Positions 38,445 through 47,745 are shown, numbered from the stretch's first letter. The stretch is 64,000 nucleotides of DNA from Edaphovirga cremea (GCF_003332275.1 NZ_QOVA01000007.1:182637-246636), one strand, 5' to 3'. Notes: generated from the sequence alone by a model not told the origin. Made by a program: numbers and translations.

Positions 38445-39256
38445 TTAGCTTGCATCACCAAAAACACCGCCGCGAATCAGCATGGCAATTACATAATGCT
38501 GCTGCGCCAAATCAGGTTCTTTGCCTTTGAGCACCCACGCATCAAGCAGGTTGTAGAAATCCGTTTTATCCTTGGGTTGGCGGTACGCTTTGCCGCGATT
38601 GGTCACCGATCCATAGGGTTCGACGGCAATAGCGCCGACTTCAGCAGACTCTGGGTGCCAGGTGTCGATGGTGCGCAATGCATTACCGATTTTTTGTGAG
38701 TGCATCGCCGCAACCTGATTCAACTGGAACAGGAATTTACTCTTGTCCCCTTTGCCGCCGCCCATCACCAGTTCTTACGAAGGATAGACCGCTTGCCCCT
38801 GACCCAACCGGACAAATGCCTGCACCTCGATAAAGGTATATCGCTCACCGTGCAAACCCGTCTCAATGGCTTTACTCAGTGCCAGCAGATCGCCCGTCAC
38901 CGGTTGAAACTCATGCAGACTCTGGGCATAGCCGTCAAATACCCAGCGTTGATCGCCGCACTTTACCCGCACTTCAACCTGTTCAGCGCCGACCCGGTTG
39001 CGCCACAGAAAACGACCGCTGGCGATATTGGTGGCATAACGCGTTGCCAGTTCACCAAACCCTTCACGAGCGATGTAACCTTGAATAACTGCCGTCAGAG
39101 CCGCCTGATAATCAGGATTGTTACAGGCCGAAGGTGTGATTAAATTACCCAATACGCGCAGAGTAAAACTCACCCTCAACGTATCTTGATCAAAAGGCAG
39201 CGCCGCAACGTCGACGGTTTGCGGGTTGGCATTTTGAATCGCTGCATCCACTTTGC
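38445..39256 (-). pseudogene. csy3: csy3 (cas7f) remnant: 5' end deleted and an internal stop
   Basis: Cas7f forms the six-copy backbone of the I-F interference complex. What remains starts near 39256 (KVDAAIQNANPQTVDVAALP), the point where roughly the first 60-70 residues should precede it. Further matches are LRVSFTLRVLGNLITPSACN, RFLWRNRVGAEQVEVRV, and, after the break, [20 protein letters not shown] and the end [15 protein letters not shown]. An in-frame TAA at 38775-38777 interrupts the family sequence between AVYPS and [15 protein letters not shown] (Gln) is expected there, a single C-to-T change. The gene cannot make a working backbone. Confidence 0.93.
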
Positions 39257-39487
39257 CAGAGTTGCTACTTCGCGCATTGCCGCCTGCGTAACCGACGTTC
39301 CGGTTCCGAGCATCACGGCGGTGGTGTTGGCGATAGGGATGTTCCAATACAACGATTGCGAACCCTCATCGGTGACGTACTCCACACGACCGCCATTAAC
39401 CAGAATTCGACAGTGCTGGAGATAATAGAGGTTCGCGCGTTTGGAGTGCAGGATGGTTTTTAATTCGCTGGGAGAGAGATCTTTCAT
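39257..39487 (-). pseudogene. cas1: cas1 (type I-F) 5' remnant
   Basis: The first 75 or so codons of the I-F integrase Cas1, from ATG 39487 (MKDLSPSELKTILHSKRANL) with aagga upstream. VNGGRVEYVTDEG and YWNIPIANTTAVMLGTGTS continue the family match up to TQAAMREVA near 39263. Immediately after, the DNA matches csy3 in another frame. The cas1 frame runs on with unrelated residues to a stop at 39176. About 250 Cas1 residues, including the metal-binding active site, are gone. Confidence 0.92.
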
Positions 39488-39752
39488 CAACGATCCTTGT
39501 TGAAATTCCTTAAGTTTCATCATGCTACTTGGACGAATGATAAATCAACCAATACCGCAGTCTAAAATCACTCATTGATCACAAAGATTTATCATATCTA
39601 ATAAATTTATCTATTTTGCTCCCGCTTTTACGCGGTGAGATAAAATTCCTAACAGACCCTTTTTTAGGCTCTGTGGTAAGTGTTTGTTTTATTTAGAGGT
39701 AAATTGCAGATGAAGAACAAAGGGGTGATTGAAAGAGATCGTGGGTGTTTTG

Positions 39753-39818
39753 TTGGGGTTGGGGTTGGGGTTGGGGTTGGGGTTGGGGTTGGGGTTGGGG
39801 TTGGGGTTGGGGTTGGGG
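39753..39818. repeat. TTGGGG hexanucleotide tandem repeat, 11 copies
   Basis: Eleven perfect units of ttgggg in a row, followed by more G. The plus strand is able to form stacked G-quadruplexes. The unit equals the Tetrahymena telomere repeat, presumably by chance. Such perfect short repeats change length by slippage. Confidence 0.97.
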
Positions 39819-39996
39819 GGGTTATGTTTTAATTGCTCGTCGTACAATGCAAGCCGTATGAACTCACACTGCCTATCTCTCTGGTTGGCGATCTCGCCCG
39901 ATGTATTGATACATCAGCGGTGCAAGTCTCGATTTTTTTATCAGGCTGAATAATCAGTCAGTCTGGTTTTACCGGCCATCAATGGGGCATAACCCA

Positions 39997-40022
39997 GTCG
40001 CCTTTCATCAGGCGGCTTTTTG
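39997..40022 (+). terminator. Terminator-like hairpin
   Basis: cgcct (39999-40003) pairs with aggcg (40010-40014), followed by gcttttt. No plus-strand gene ends just before it, so it may be a relic of a lost gene. Confidence 0.5.
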
Positions 40023-40239
40023 ATATCTTCAAAACGCATTTTTGTGCATTGGATCGCATAATTCAAAATGGATCCCCTACCTCACTGAAGGTCAGAGTTG
40101 GCGCGGTCTCGAGTCAGGCATGCAACTAAATTAAAAGCGACTATAAAGCGGGCAGGTGGGGCGGGGAAAGCATTGCGCGCTTATTGTTAGGGCGTTACAT
40201 TGATTAGTAGACCTTCTAAATCTGCTAACCGGAGCTTTT

Positions 40240-42771
40240 ATGGCTTTACAATTTGAAGAAACAACTCTTTGGGAAAAAACTTTTAGAGTTGAAAATGATG
40301 ATGTAACAAGATTAAAAATAGTCTACTCTAAGTTTAGAGAAAATATAGACTACCTTCTTAAAAATATAGGTGCAGAATTACCTGGACTCACGGTACATGA
40401 CATCACCCATTTAGATGCTCTCTGGGATATAGCAGATCAAATTATTGGCGAGCACGAATATTTAAATCCTATCGAAGGTTTTATATTAGGTAGTGCATTT
40501 TTACTTCATGATGCGGCTCATGTTAGTGCGGCCTATGATGGAGGATTTGAGAGTCTCAAGCAAACTGATGAATGGAAAGATCTCATAGCATTGAAATTTA
40601 ACAATAAAGAACCAGTTTTAGGTACACAAGAATATACTAATGCTCTTTTTGATATTGTTAGAGGAAATCATGCAGCCCAAGCAAAAAAATTAGCCAACGC
40701 TTCATGGAGAAATAAAAGTAGTATGACCCAATTTTTCCTAATTGAAGATAGTGAGATTAGAGAATACTATAGCGATGTAATTGGTGAAGTATCTGAAAGT
40801 CATCACTGGTCATCAGAAAAGGTATATAAAACATTCAATGGTGTCAAACTTAACTCGCCTGGTTTTTTTAAGAAAAGTAACTGGACTGTAGAGCCTCTAA
40901 AAATAGCTTATATCTTAAGAACGGCTGACGCTGCACATATTGACAGCCGAAGAGCACCGTCATTTTTATTCGCAACTACAAACCCAGCAGGTATTTCCCA
41001 CTTCCATTGGTCTTTTCAAAATAAACTTGGCCGCCCAGCCTTAGATGAAAGCAATAAACTACGCATTACTTCTGGCGCGTCTTTCGGAGAAGATGAAAGA
41101 GAGGCATGGTGGTTAGCTTATAATACCGCAACAATGATCGACAATGAGATAACATTAGCTAATAATTACTTAAAAGAAGCAGACTTAAGGCCTCTACAAG
41201 CAACGGGAGTTCTTGGAGTGAATTCTCCACTTGAGTTTTCTAAATTTGTAAAAGTTAAGAATTGGTTGCCAGATGACATTTCAATACACGTTGGTAACCT
41301 CCCAAAACTCATAAAAAACTTGGGAGGGAAAGCATTATATGGAGAAAATAACATAGTTTCACTTCGAGAAATAATACAGAATAGTTTTGATGCTATCAAA
41401 GCAGCTCAAAAACTTGGTTATCTTAATAAAGATGAAGGAATTATAAAAGTTTCACTGAAAAAAGAAAACGAAGAAAATTGGGTGATTTCAATCATAGATA
41501 ATGGCATAGGAATGAGTAAATATGTTTTAACAGAAGTCCTTCTAGATTTCGGCAGATCGCTATGGACTACTGACGATATTAGATATGAATATCCCAAGCT
41601 TGCTCAGACTGGCTTTAGCTCAATCGGACAGTTTGGCATTGGATTTTACTCTATTTTCATGATAACTAATAATGTTGAAGTTATTACCAATCGGTATAAA
41701 CCGACCAAAACACAAACTAACACTCATTCAAAATTATCTTTTAGAAACGGTTTAATTGGCCGCCCTTATTTATCAATTCCATCTGATGCAGAACAACTCA
41801 AGAGACATGGAACAAAAATAAATTTTAAGGTAACAAACGCCATATTAAACACTCTACTCAATATAAAAGATAACACAATCCTATCTGATAAAGAACTATT
41901 CAGTCATTTCGCCTTTTCTCTCAACTATATATTCCCTTCCTGCGAAATGGACATAGAACTAGAATTCGGGGGTACAAAATCACTTGCTGTGACAAAAAAC
42001 AGTTGGAAGGATATATCCAGCACTGATTTACTGGAAAGATTAGGATTTAAAGACACATTTTTTTATTCAGACGAGCTAATTCCAATAAAACTTGCTGGGG
42101 AAATAGTTGGAAGATTAAACATAGGTTCGCTTTCTAGCTATGGTGATAGAGATCCAAATTGCATCGTAACTTACAAAGGTATAAAAGCTGGTACTATCAA
42201 TGGAGTTTATGGACTTTGCATATCATTACAAAACAATGAAAAAGCAGATCGAAATGATGCAAAGCCTTCTTATCCGATTGAAAGTTGGGAGTCATGGGCA
42301 GACGAACTTACGACTAAATATCCAGATAAGTCGATGGAATCTCTTTTAAAAATTCATCCCCTGATACCATTTAAGGATTTAAAAGTGTGGTACATAGGTG
42401 ATGAAAGAGTCTATCTTTCTGAAGTTTTAGATTTTGCAAAAGAAAAGAATGCATTAATGACAATAATGAGAGGCGTTGAGTATGACATAGAGGATGATGT
42501 TCCTCAATCAACTTTTGATGATGAGTTCGAGATAGAAGATAACTTAATCACAATAAGTAAAACCAGAGATCTCCACCCTTATTTCCTAGGAAGAAAAGAT
42601 ACCGATTTTATAAAAAATATAACCGATAAAACGTTGGACTATGAATTATTATTCGAACGGGGAATAACCAAAATATGGGGGGGATTTAACACATACACGA
42701 CATTAGAGATAGTCGGATACGTTGATGGGAAAGAGATTAAGCGAGATGTATTGACATACGAAAAAATATAA
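40240..42771 (+). CDS. HD-domain plus GHKL (Hsp90-like) ATPase, putative defence protein
   Basis: An 843-residue soluble protein with two recognisable parts. The N-terminal 240 residues carry HD-phosphohydrolase motifs: VHDITHLD (His53, Asp54, His57), FLLHDAAH (His90, Asp91), RGNHA (His144) and RTADAAHID (Asp230). Residues about 370-560 form a GHKL ATPase: N box LREIIQNSFDAIK (Glu378, Asn381, Asp384), G1 box IIDNGIGM (Asp420) and G2 box GQFGIGFYSIF, as in Hsp90, MORC and MutL. The last 280 residues are not recognised. Codons are strongly AT-rich compared with core genes, so it was probably acquired. HD plus Hsp90-like proteins are known from predicted bacterial conflict systems; substrate is unknown. 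Confidence 0.85.
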   Translation: MALQFEETTLWEKTFRVENDDVTRLKIVYSKFRENIDYLLKNIGAELPGLTVHDITHLDALWDIADQIIGEHEYLNPIEGFILGSAFLLHDAAHVSAAYDGGFESLKQTDEWKDLIALKFNNKEPVLGTQEYTNALFDIVRGNHAAQAKKLANASWRNKSSMTQFFLIEDSEIREYYSDVIGEVSESHHWSSEKVYKTFNGVKLNSPGFFKKSNWTVEPLKIAYILRTADAAHIDSRRAPSFLFATTNPAGISHFHWSFQNKLGRPALDESNKLRITSGASFGEDEREAWWLAYNTATMIDNEITLANNYLKEADLRPLQATGVLGVNSPLEFSKFVKVKNWLPDDISIHVGNLPKLIKNLGGKALYGENNIVSLREIIQNSFDAIKAAQKLGYLNKDEGIIKVSLKKENEENWVISIIDNGIGMSKYVLTEVLLDFGRSLWTTDDIRYEYPKLAQTGFSSIGQFGIGFYSIFMITNNVEVITNRYKPTKTQTNTHSKLSFRNGLIGRPYLSIPSDAEQLKRHGTKINFKVTNAILNTLLNIKDNTILSDKELFSHFAFSLNYIFPSCEMDIELEFGGTKSLAVTKNSWKDISSTDLLERLGFKDTFFYSDELIPIKLAGEIVGRLNIGSLSSYGDRDPNCIVTYKGIKAGTINGVYGLCISLQNNEKADRNDAKPSYPIESWESWADELTTKYPDKSMESLLKIHPLIPFKDLKVWYIGDERVYLSEVLDFAKEKNALMTIMRGVEYDIEDDVPQSTFDDEFEIEDNLITISKTRDLHPYFLGRKDTDFIKNITDKTLDYELLFERGITKIWGGFNTYTTLEIVGYVDGKEIKRDVLTYEKI

Positions 42772-42779
42772 ATACACGC

Positions 42780-42802
42780 AAGGGCCAACCATGGCCCTTT
42801 AG
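42780..42802 (+). terminator. Terminator of the HD-GHKL gene
   Basis: aagggcca (42780-42787) pairs perfectly with tggccctt (42792-42799) around a four-base loop, 9 bases past the stop. The T tract is short. Confidence 0.65.
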
Positions 42803-42880
42803 AAGGATATGCCATTTTTAACCGTTTAATAGATATAAATAATCATCTCATAAAACCAGAGATACTTAACAAAAAACACA

Positions 42881-43814
42881 TTAATAATATTTAAAAACAT
42901 CAAGAGAATAATTTCTAAATTTTACAATCTCACCCATCAGCCAATCATTATTTTCTTTCATTCGCTCTTGCAGAGGTGCCAGCTCATTCCTTACAAACAC
43001 CTGCACCTCCTTCTCTACATCCCCGAACTCACCCGCATTATCAGAAGTAATGCCCATCATTTGCGGTTGCATCCGATACGCGCTTACCAAGTCATCCCCG
43101 CTCACCTTATTGATATTAAAGAAATCATCTTTAGTCGCCACGTTTCCAGCAGCACGATCTTCGTGCCATCAGGCTTACCGTTAGGGGCATGCATAAACAA
43201 GTTGCAGAAATTCCCCAGTCCTTTGGTATTGTAAGTATGACGCATAACCTCAAGCATGCGATCAATATCAGTACTGCTCTGCGTCGCATCGGTCATATAC
43301 AGGATATAATCGATGTGTGCACCATTCTGATAATACTTGCGACAGAACAGCGTCACCTCTTCATTCAGCAAGGCTGAGTTAAGTGCGCCATGGTATTCCG
43401 GCAATCCCTAGAACTCCTGATTAATATCCTATTCTATCAGATGAAAGACACTGCCTGGCTCAAAACGGTGCACCTCCTTCCAGTTTTGCACAAAGCAGTG
43501 AACGCCCTCCGCCACGCCGGGTATATTTCGTAGGTATGCATTCCAGCCGCATTGGTTCGCCTAACGCATTCTAACGCAACTCCAGAAAGGCTTTGCCGAA
43601 TACCGGATAATCCAGCGCAAATTTGCTGAACTCCTGCTGACTCAGTTTCGGATGCGGGATAAAGCTTCAGGCCAGAATGTTGCGCCTTACGTAGATAGGC
43701 GAGTTGTGATGTACCTGCGGTCAGTTCATCTAAGCTAATCGGAGGCTCACACCAGCGGCCATTATCGGTACATTCAACGTAATCTGATGAAACCCTGCAC
43801 TTGGTGAAATGCAC
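42881..43814 (-). pseudogene. Decayed P2-type phage portal protein gene
   Basis: Pieces of a P2 gpQ-like portal vertex protein occur in order on the minus strand but in several frames: YVECTDNGRWCEPPISLDEL (about 43770), FIPHPKLSQQEFSKFALDYP (about 43620), FVQNWKEVHRFEPGSVFHLI (about 43470), GLPEYHGALNSALLNEEVTL (about 43390), then ATKDDFFNINKVSGDDLVSA and VFVRNELAPLQERMKENNDW. At least two frameshifts and two stops (one after FHLIE, one before GLPEY) break it. No other phage genes are next to it, so it is a lone relic of a P2-like prophage. Confidence 0.9.
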
Positions 43815-43962
43815 TACCGCGCAGCAACTTAAAAAGTACTTTTACTATGACCAAGAAAAGAACATCTGAAAATTTAGTTCGAATATCTCAGTTCGTTAAA
43901 ATTTCTAAAAATTTCTGTAAATTTTAAAGATAGTAAAAATAACCGTTCAAAAACATACAGAT

Positions 43963-44065
43963 AAAAAAAGACCGAATACGATTCCTATATTCGGTCTAGG
44001 GAAATGGCTCTTGGGATAGAGCCGTGCGCTAAAAGTTGGCATTTTTGCAGGCCGTTAAGCCTTGC
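43963..44065 (-). ncRNA. sdsR: SdsR (RyeB) small RNA
   Basis: On the minus strand the sequence from 44065 reads GCAAGG..., continues with GCCAACTTTTAGCGCACGGC and AGAGCCATTTCCCT, and ends in the terminator GACCGAATA/TATTCGGTC followed by seven T (43963-43969). This is nearly the E. coli SdsR sequence (about 104 nt), a sigma-S-dependent, Hfq-binding RNA that represses several targets, among them porin mRNAs. ctttaaaggg just upstream of the 5' end also matches the E. coli promoter region. Its place next to yebY is the E. coli position. An antisense RyeA transcript is expected on the plus strand but I could not define it. Confidence 0.9.
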
Positions 44066-44214
44066 CCTTTAAAGAGTAGTAGAGCCGCTCAAATTTTCCA
44101 CTCATGAAAACCTTGCGCTGTAATAACTATGCTAAATCAATTTGCTTTTGTGATAACAATCGCAAAACCAAATTTTAACACGCAATAATCGCAAACTGCT
44201 CGCGGCTCACTCGC

Positions 44215-44559
44215 TTACTTGCACAACTTTTCTGCGCGCTCGATGATCGGTGCCAAACTCATCTTCTGACTTGGATTTAGCGGATCATCGAGCAGTATTT
44301 TTTCAATCGGCTGCGCCTGAGTCTGCCCCGCTTTGGCTTGGGCTAGGGCGATATCATTTAGCGGATATTGCGCCAATGTCCCATTGTTGATCGCAAATAA
44401 CGCGTTGCCATTTTCACTGCTGCGGCACTGCAATATCATCTCTTCACGCGTGAACGGCCAGGCTTTTCCAAACCCAAGACGGCTGACGGTAGCGAGTGGT
44501 GCGGCAAAAGAGGACGCCGTTACCGCCAGCAGCGCACAGGAGAGAATAATTTTCCTCAT
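44215..44559 (-). CDS. yebY: YebY, periplasmic DUF2511 protein
   Basis: A 114-residue exported protein: signal peptide [20 protein letters not shown], then [20 protein letters not shown] and a C-terminal helix ending RAEKLCK. The two cysteines (in LQCR and LCK) probably form a disulfide. It follows yebZ on the same strand, as in the E. coli yobA-yebZ-yebY group, which is linked to copper handling. The ribosome site (aaggat) is good. Confidence 0.9.
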   Translation of the reverse strand: MRKIILSCALLAVTASSFAAPLATVSRLGFGKAWPFTREEMILQCRSSENGNALFAINNGTLAQYPLNDIALAQAKAGQTQAQPIEKILLDDPLNPSQKMSLAPIIERAEKLCK

Positions 44560-44632
44560 GGGATATCCTTAATATGACAAATTCCGTTGATTTTCCCGCA
44601 TATGCGTGAGCGGAGCAAGCCTTCCTGCGGCG

Positions 44633-45523
44633 TCAGGCGTGAATGGGTTCGAGAGTCGCAAACCAACTCACCAGTAGTAAAACCCCCAAAGACAACACCA
44701 GTTCACTGTACGTTATCAGAACCAGATTACGCGGGGAACGACTGTTAGGACGCCGCAACGCAGGCACAACCCAATAGCGATTGAGGATCGCCAGCGCCAC
44801 CATCACCATGACCAGGGCGATTTTTAACAATAACAACCGTTGATAGATCGACGACAAATTGAACGGCCAGCCCTGCACAATTAATGCACTGTTAATAATG
44901 CCCGTCAGAATAACCAGCGCAACGGCAAGGTGTCCGCCGGTTGAAAAACGGATCAGGGATCTGATTGCGTCGTGATGTTGGTTTTCGCGGTGAGCGTATG
45001 GCAGGCAAACGAGCAGCGGTAAAAGACAGCCAAACCAGTAAGCCGCTGACAGCAGATGAATAGCATGGTTGATGCGTTGCACGTCGCCCCAGCCGCCTTC
45101 GCGCATCGCGGCATGGCCGATGAGCGCCAGACTCACCAACAATAATGTTGCGGCAATCAGCGTCAAATGACGGCCTAAACGAGCATGGCAAAACAAGGCG
45201 GCGAATAACGTCAATACGGCAAACAACAGATGCCAGCGCCAAACCGTGCCAAATGTAGTGCCGAGCACCGCCTGCCAGATCCGCAAGCTGATCACATCCG
45301 GCCAGCCGTTGCCCATCAATCCTGCCTGAATCGCCAGCATACCGACAGCCGTGAGCATCGACAGCAACGCAGACCCAATCAGAACTGGCCGCAGCCTGTT
45401 TTGCATTTCACCAGCAAATGATTGCGGCACCAGAAGAGAAGTAAATATCCCGACGCCGAAAATCTGCATCACGGCCATAAAGTGCGCGAATCGGCACAGT
45501 ACAAACCACGTTGCGAGGCTCAT
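44633..45523 (-). CDS. yebZ: CopD-family inner-membrane protein YebZ
   Basis: A 296-residue protein with eight predicted membrane helices and the CopD domain (PcoD type), believed to pass copper across the inner membrane in concert with CopC. Conserved parts: WFVLCRFAHFMAVMQIFGVG at the start, RINHAIHLLSAAYWFGCLLP and IRFSTGGHLAVALVILTGII in the core. Its start lies two bases after the yobA stop, so the two are tightly coupled. Confidence 0.93.
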   Translation of the reverse strand: MSLATWFVLCRFAHFMAVMQIFGVGIFTSLLVPQSFAGEMQNRLRPVLIGSALLSMLTAVGMLAIQAGLMGNGWPDVISLRIWQAVLGTTFGTVWRWHLLFAVLTLFAALFCHARLGRHLTLIAATLLLVSLALIGHAAMREGGWGDVQRINHAIHLLSAAYWFGCLLPLLVCLPYAHRENQHHDAIRSLIRFSTGGHLAVALVILTGIINSALIVQGWPFNLSSIYQRLLLLKIALVMVMVALAILNRYWVVPALRRPNSRSPRNLVLITYSELVLSLGVLLLVSWFATLEPIHA

Positions 45524-45525
45524 CG

Positions 45526-45912
45526 TTACTTCACGGTGAAGCTGTATTTACCTTTGGTTTTATGACCGTCGACGGAAACGACATGCCAGTCGACATGATA
45601 TTCGCCAGCGGTAAGTGACTGTTCAAGCGGAACAATCACCTGGGTATTGTCGTTGCTGTCCAACGCCAGAGCGCCTGTTTTAACCGTCGAATTATTCGGG
45701 CCAGTCACATTTACGCCGCTGAAATTAAGCTCGATTCCTTCTGAAAATCCCAGCGTCAACGCTTCAGGTGCTGAACTGACCGCCGCATTGGCAGCCGGTT
45801 TCTCAAGTTTGAGGTGAGCGTGAGCCAGAGCTTGCTGGGAGGAAAGTCCTACAAAAAGAACACACAGAGCGGCAATAAGACGGTACGAAGAACAGAGTTT
45901 ACGGATTAACAC
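45526..45912 (-). CDS. yobA: CopC-family periplasmic copper-binding protein YobA
   Basis: A 128-residue protein with signal peptide (cleaved after ALA) and a mature start HAHLKLEKP, whose first His is the usual Cu(II) ligand. The C-terminal DWHVVSVDGHKTKGKYSFTV gives the second His site. The start is a GTG at 45912 with ggag upstream. It is the first gene of yobA-yebZ-yebY. The family role is periplasmic copper carriage; the exact role in this organism is inferred. Confidence 0.94.
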   Translation of the reverse strand: MLIRKLCSSYRLIAALCVLFVGLSSQQALAHAHLKLEKPAANAAVSSAPEALTLGFSEGIELNFSGVNVTGPNNSTVKTGALALDSNDNTQVIVPLEQSLTAGEYHVDWHVVSVDGHKTKGKYSFTVK

Positions 45913-46046
45913 AGACAGCTCCTTATCAAATGGTATTTATCTTTAGCCGCCACACTTTACCTTATGTTTCAACATTACTCCTGCAAAAAATGCAGTCAGT
46001 TGCACCAGATTCACCTTGATTTTCCATGAAATCGTCTTGTGCTTTG

Positions 46047-46194
46047 CTTCCTAAATGCCTGCGCGGCAGTGCACCTCATGAAAATGATCGTCCTCGGTGT
46101 TAATGGTTTCTAAGCTGCCTGCACGGCAGCGCACGAAGTGTATACGCGGGTGTTTGCGCTGGATATTTTCTAAGCTGCCTGCACGGCAGCAAAC
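46047..46194 (-). CRISPR. Type I-F CRISPR array 2: three repeats, two spacers
   Basis: Repeats of the same 28-base type start at 46047, 46107 and 46167, with two 32-base spacers. The 46047 copy is degenerate (five or so changes), the other two have gcacgg where array 1 has gcgcgg. Degeneracy at the low-coordinate end again marks the trailer. Transcription is on the minus strand, as for array 1. Confidence 0.93.
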
Positions 46195-46325
46195 CGTAAT
46201 AAAAACATGGCACCTTCCTGATTACCAACAAAAATCCGCTGTTTTCTATCGGTGAACCCTTTTTTATTCGTTGCAATTTAGCCTTTGATAAAACAAAGGC
46301 TTAGGGGAATGGATAAAAAAGGGTC
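46195..46325 (-). promoter_or_regulatory. Leader of CRISPR array 2
   Basis: Shares with the array 1 leader aacccttttttat (61 bases from the last repeat), ataaaacaa (94) and aaaaaagggtc (121). The inverted repeat here, gcctttg/caaaggc (46281-46287, 46294-46300), has a different sequence from that of array 1 but frames the same middle block. Confidence 0.75.
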
Positions 46326-46429
46326 GATTCGGGATGTTGCTTTGACGCTCAAAAGAAAATGCCAATCTGAATTATCTCCCACACTGCCATATTCTGGTTA
46401 ATGGCAGTCGGATGATTTAGGTTAACGCC

Positions 46430-47332
46430 CTATCCTCCCGTTTTCAGGCGGTATCCCGACTTTGCACGCAGTTCGATGTAATCAATCATCATGCCCGCAA
46501 TATCCAGCCCGGTGGTTGTTTCCACGCCTTCGAGTCCTGGAGAAGCATTGACTTCCATCACCAGCGGACCCCGGTTGGCGCGCAGGATATCCACCCCGGC
46601 AATATCCAGCCCTAACGTAGTCACGGCCTGAATAGCAATATTTCTCTCCTGCTCTGTAATCTGTACTTTACACGCTGTTCCACCACGATGCAGATTCGAA
46701 CGAAATTCCCCGGCTTTTGCCTGCCGTTCAATTGCCGCGACCACGCGCTTCCCTATCACCAGACAGCGAATGTCACAACCTTGCGCTTCGCGAATATATT
46801 CTTGCACCAAAATATGCGCATTAAGTCCACGAAAAGCGTCGATCACACTCTCGGCGGCCTGACGGGTTTCCGCCAACACCACGCCGATGCCTTGGGTTCC
46901 CTCAACCAGTTTCACCACCAGCGGCGCGCCACCGACCAGCGCAATAAGGTCAGCCGTGTCATCTGGCGAGTGGGCAAAACCAGTGATAGGCAAATCAATA
47001 CCTTCACGCGCCAATAATTGCAGGGAGCGGAGTTTGTCGCGGGCGCGGGTAATAGCGACGGATTCATTGAGCGGGAAACTGCCCAGCATCTCGAACTGGC
47101 GCAAAACCGCCGTACCATAAAACGTGATCGCAGAACCGATGCGTGGGATAACCGCATGGTATTTATCCAGTTTTCGCCCCTCATAATGCACGGTAGGCTC
47201 AGCGGGATTGATATTCATATAGCAGGAAAGAGGATCGATAATTTCGATTTGGTGACCACGGCTTTCTGCCGCTTCACGCAGTCTTTTGCATGAGTAGAGG
47301 GATCCATCACGAGAAAGAATGGCTATTTTCAC
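46430..47332 (-). CDS. rimK: RimK, ribosomal protein S6 glutamate ligase
   Basis: ATP-grasp ligase that adds glutamate residues to the C-terminus of ribosomal protein S6 (and can make poly-glutamate). It has 300 residues, same as E. coli. The N-terminal pre-ATP-grasp part ([20 protein letters not shown]) is followed by ATP-grasp signatures [20 protein letters not shown] and [20 protein letters not shown] and the metal-binding [14 protein letters not shown]. In E. coli it lies with nfsA and grxA; here nfsA is missing and grxA is 413 bases away, divergent. Confidence 0.97.
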   Translation of the reverse strand: MKIAILSRDGSLYSCKRLREAAESRGHQIEIIDPLSCYMNINPAEPTVHYEGRKLDKYHAVIPRIGSAITFYGTAVLRQFEMLGSFPLNESVAITRARDKLRSLQLLAREGIDLPITGFAHSPDDTADLIALVGGAPLVVKLVEGTQGIGVVLAETRQAAESVIDAFRGLNAHILVQEYIREAQGCDIRCLVIGKRVVAAIERQAKAGEFRSNLHRGGTACKVQITEQERNIAIQAVTTLGLDIAGVDILRANRGPLVMEVNASPGLEGVETTTGLDIAGMMIDYIELRAKSGYRLKTGG

Positions 47333-47745
47333 ATTACACCCCGGTATCCATGGTAATCAGTGTCATCTGTCATCTCAGCGGCAACGTCAGCGTTTTATCA
47401 CGGGGACTCGCTATCCCTTAGCCAATCATCATCATTAATTCTAGAGAAGTGGGATACAAATACCTAGCAATTTTCTATGATTCAACGGCTTTACGCCGCA
47501 CTTCTTGCCGGAGTTGAGTCCGATTTGATTCGCTGCGGGCAGCGCTCCCCGGCGCTTCAGATCGGTGAAATAGGCTGGGGATATCAGACTAACAGGTAAT
47601 TCCTGCTTTTTTTTCTGTTCAGTGACGGGCATAGTAATACCAACGAAAACCAGAATCTGTACCGGATATCGCTGTTTATCCGCGCAATGTCGCTGTGTTT
47701 ACTTTTAAAATCCTGGCAACAGGTACTATCTAACAAGGAGTCTCC
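47333..47745. other. Divergent region between rimK and grxA
   Basis: It holds both promoters. A 63-codon minus-strand frame (47441-47632) has no ribosome site of note or recognised family. E. coli has ybjC-nfsA between these genes; none of that is left here. Confidence 0.5.

Larger units (their letters stand above)
39524..40239. other. Gene-poor gap between cas1 remnant and HD-GHKL gene
   Basis: 716 bases that hold the promoter of the cas1 remnant, the TTGGGG repeat (39753-39818), a terminator-like hairpin near 40000, and the promoter of the next gene. A 74-codon plus-strand frame across the repeat (39729-39953) would encode a Gly-Leu tract and is not credible as a gene. Confidence 0.6.

Noticed and set aside
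39729..39953. A 74-codon frame with a Gly-Leu repeat tract
   Set aside because: It is only the translation of the TTGGGG repeat, with no ribosome site and no family-like sequence around it.
47441..47632. A 63-codon minus-strand frame between rimK and grxA
   Set aside because: No ribosome site or recognised family. It might be part of an intergenic repeat, but I cannot show a second copy in the window.
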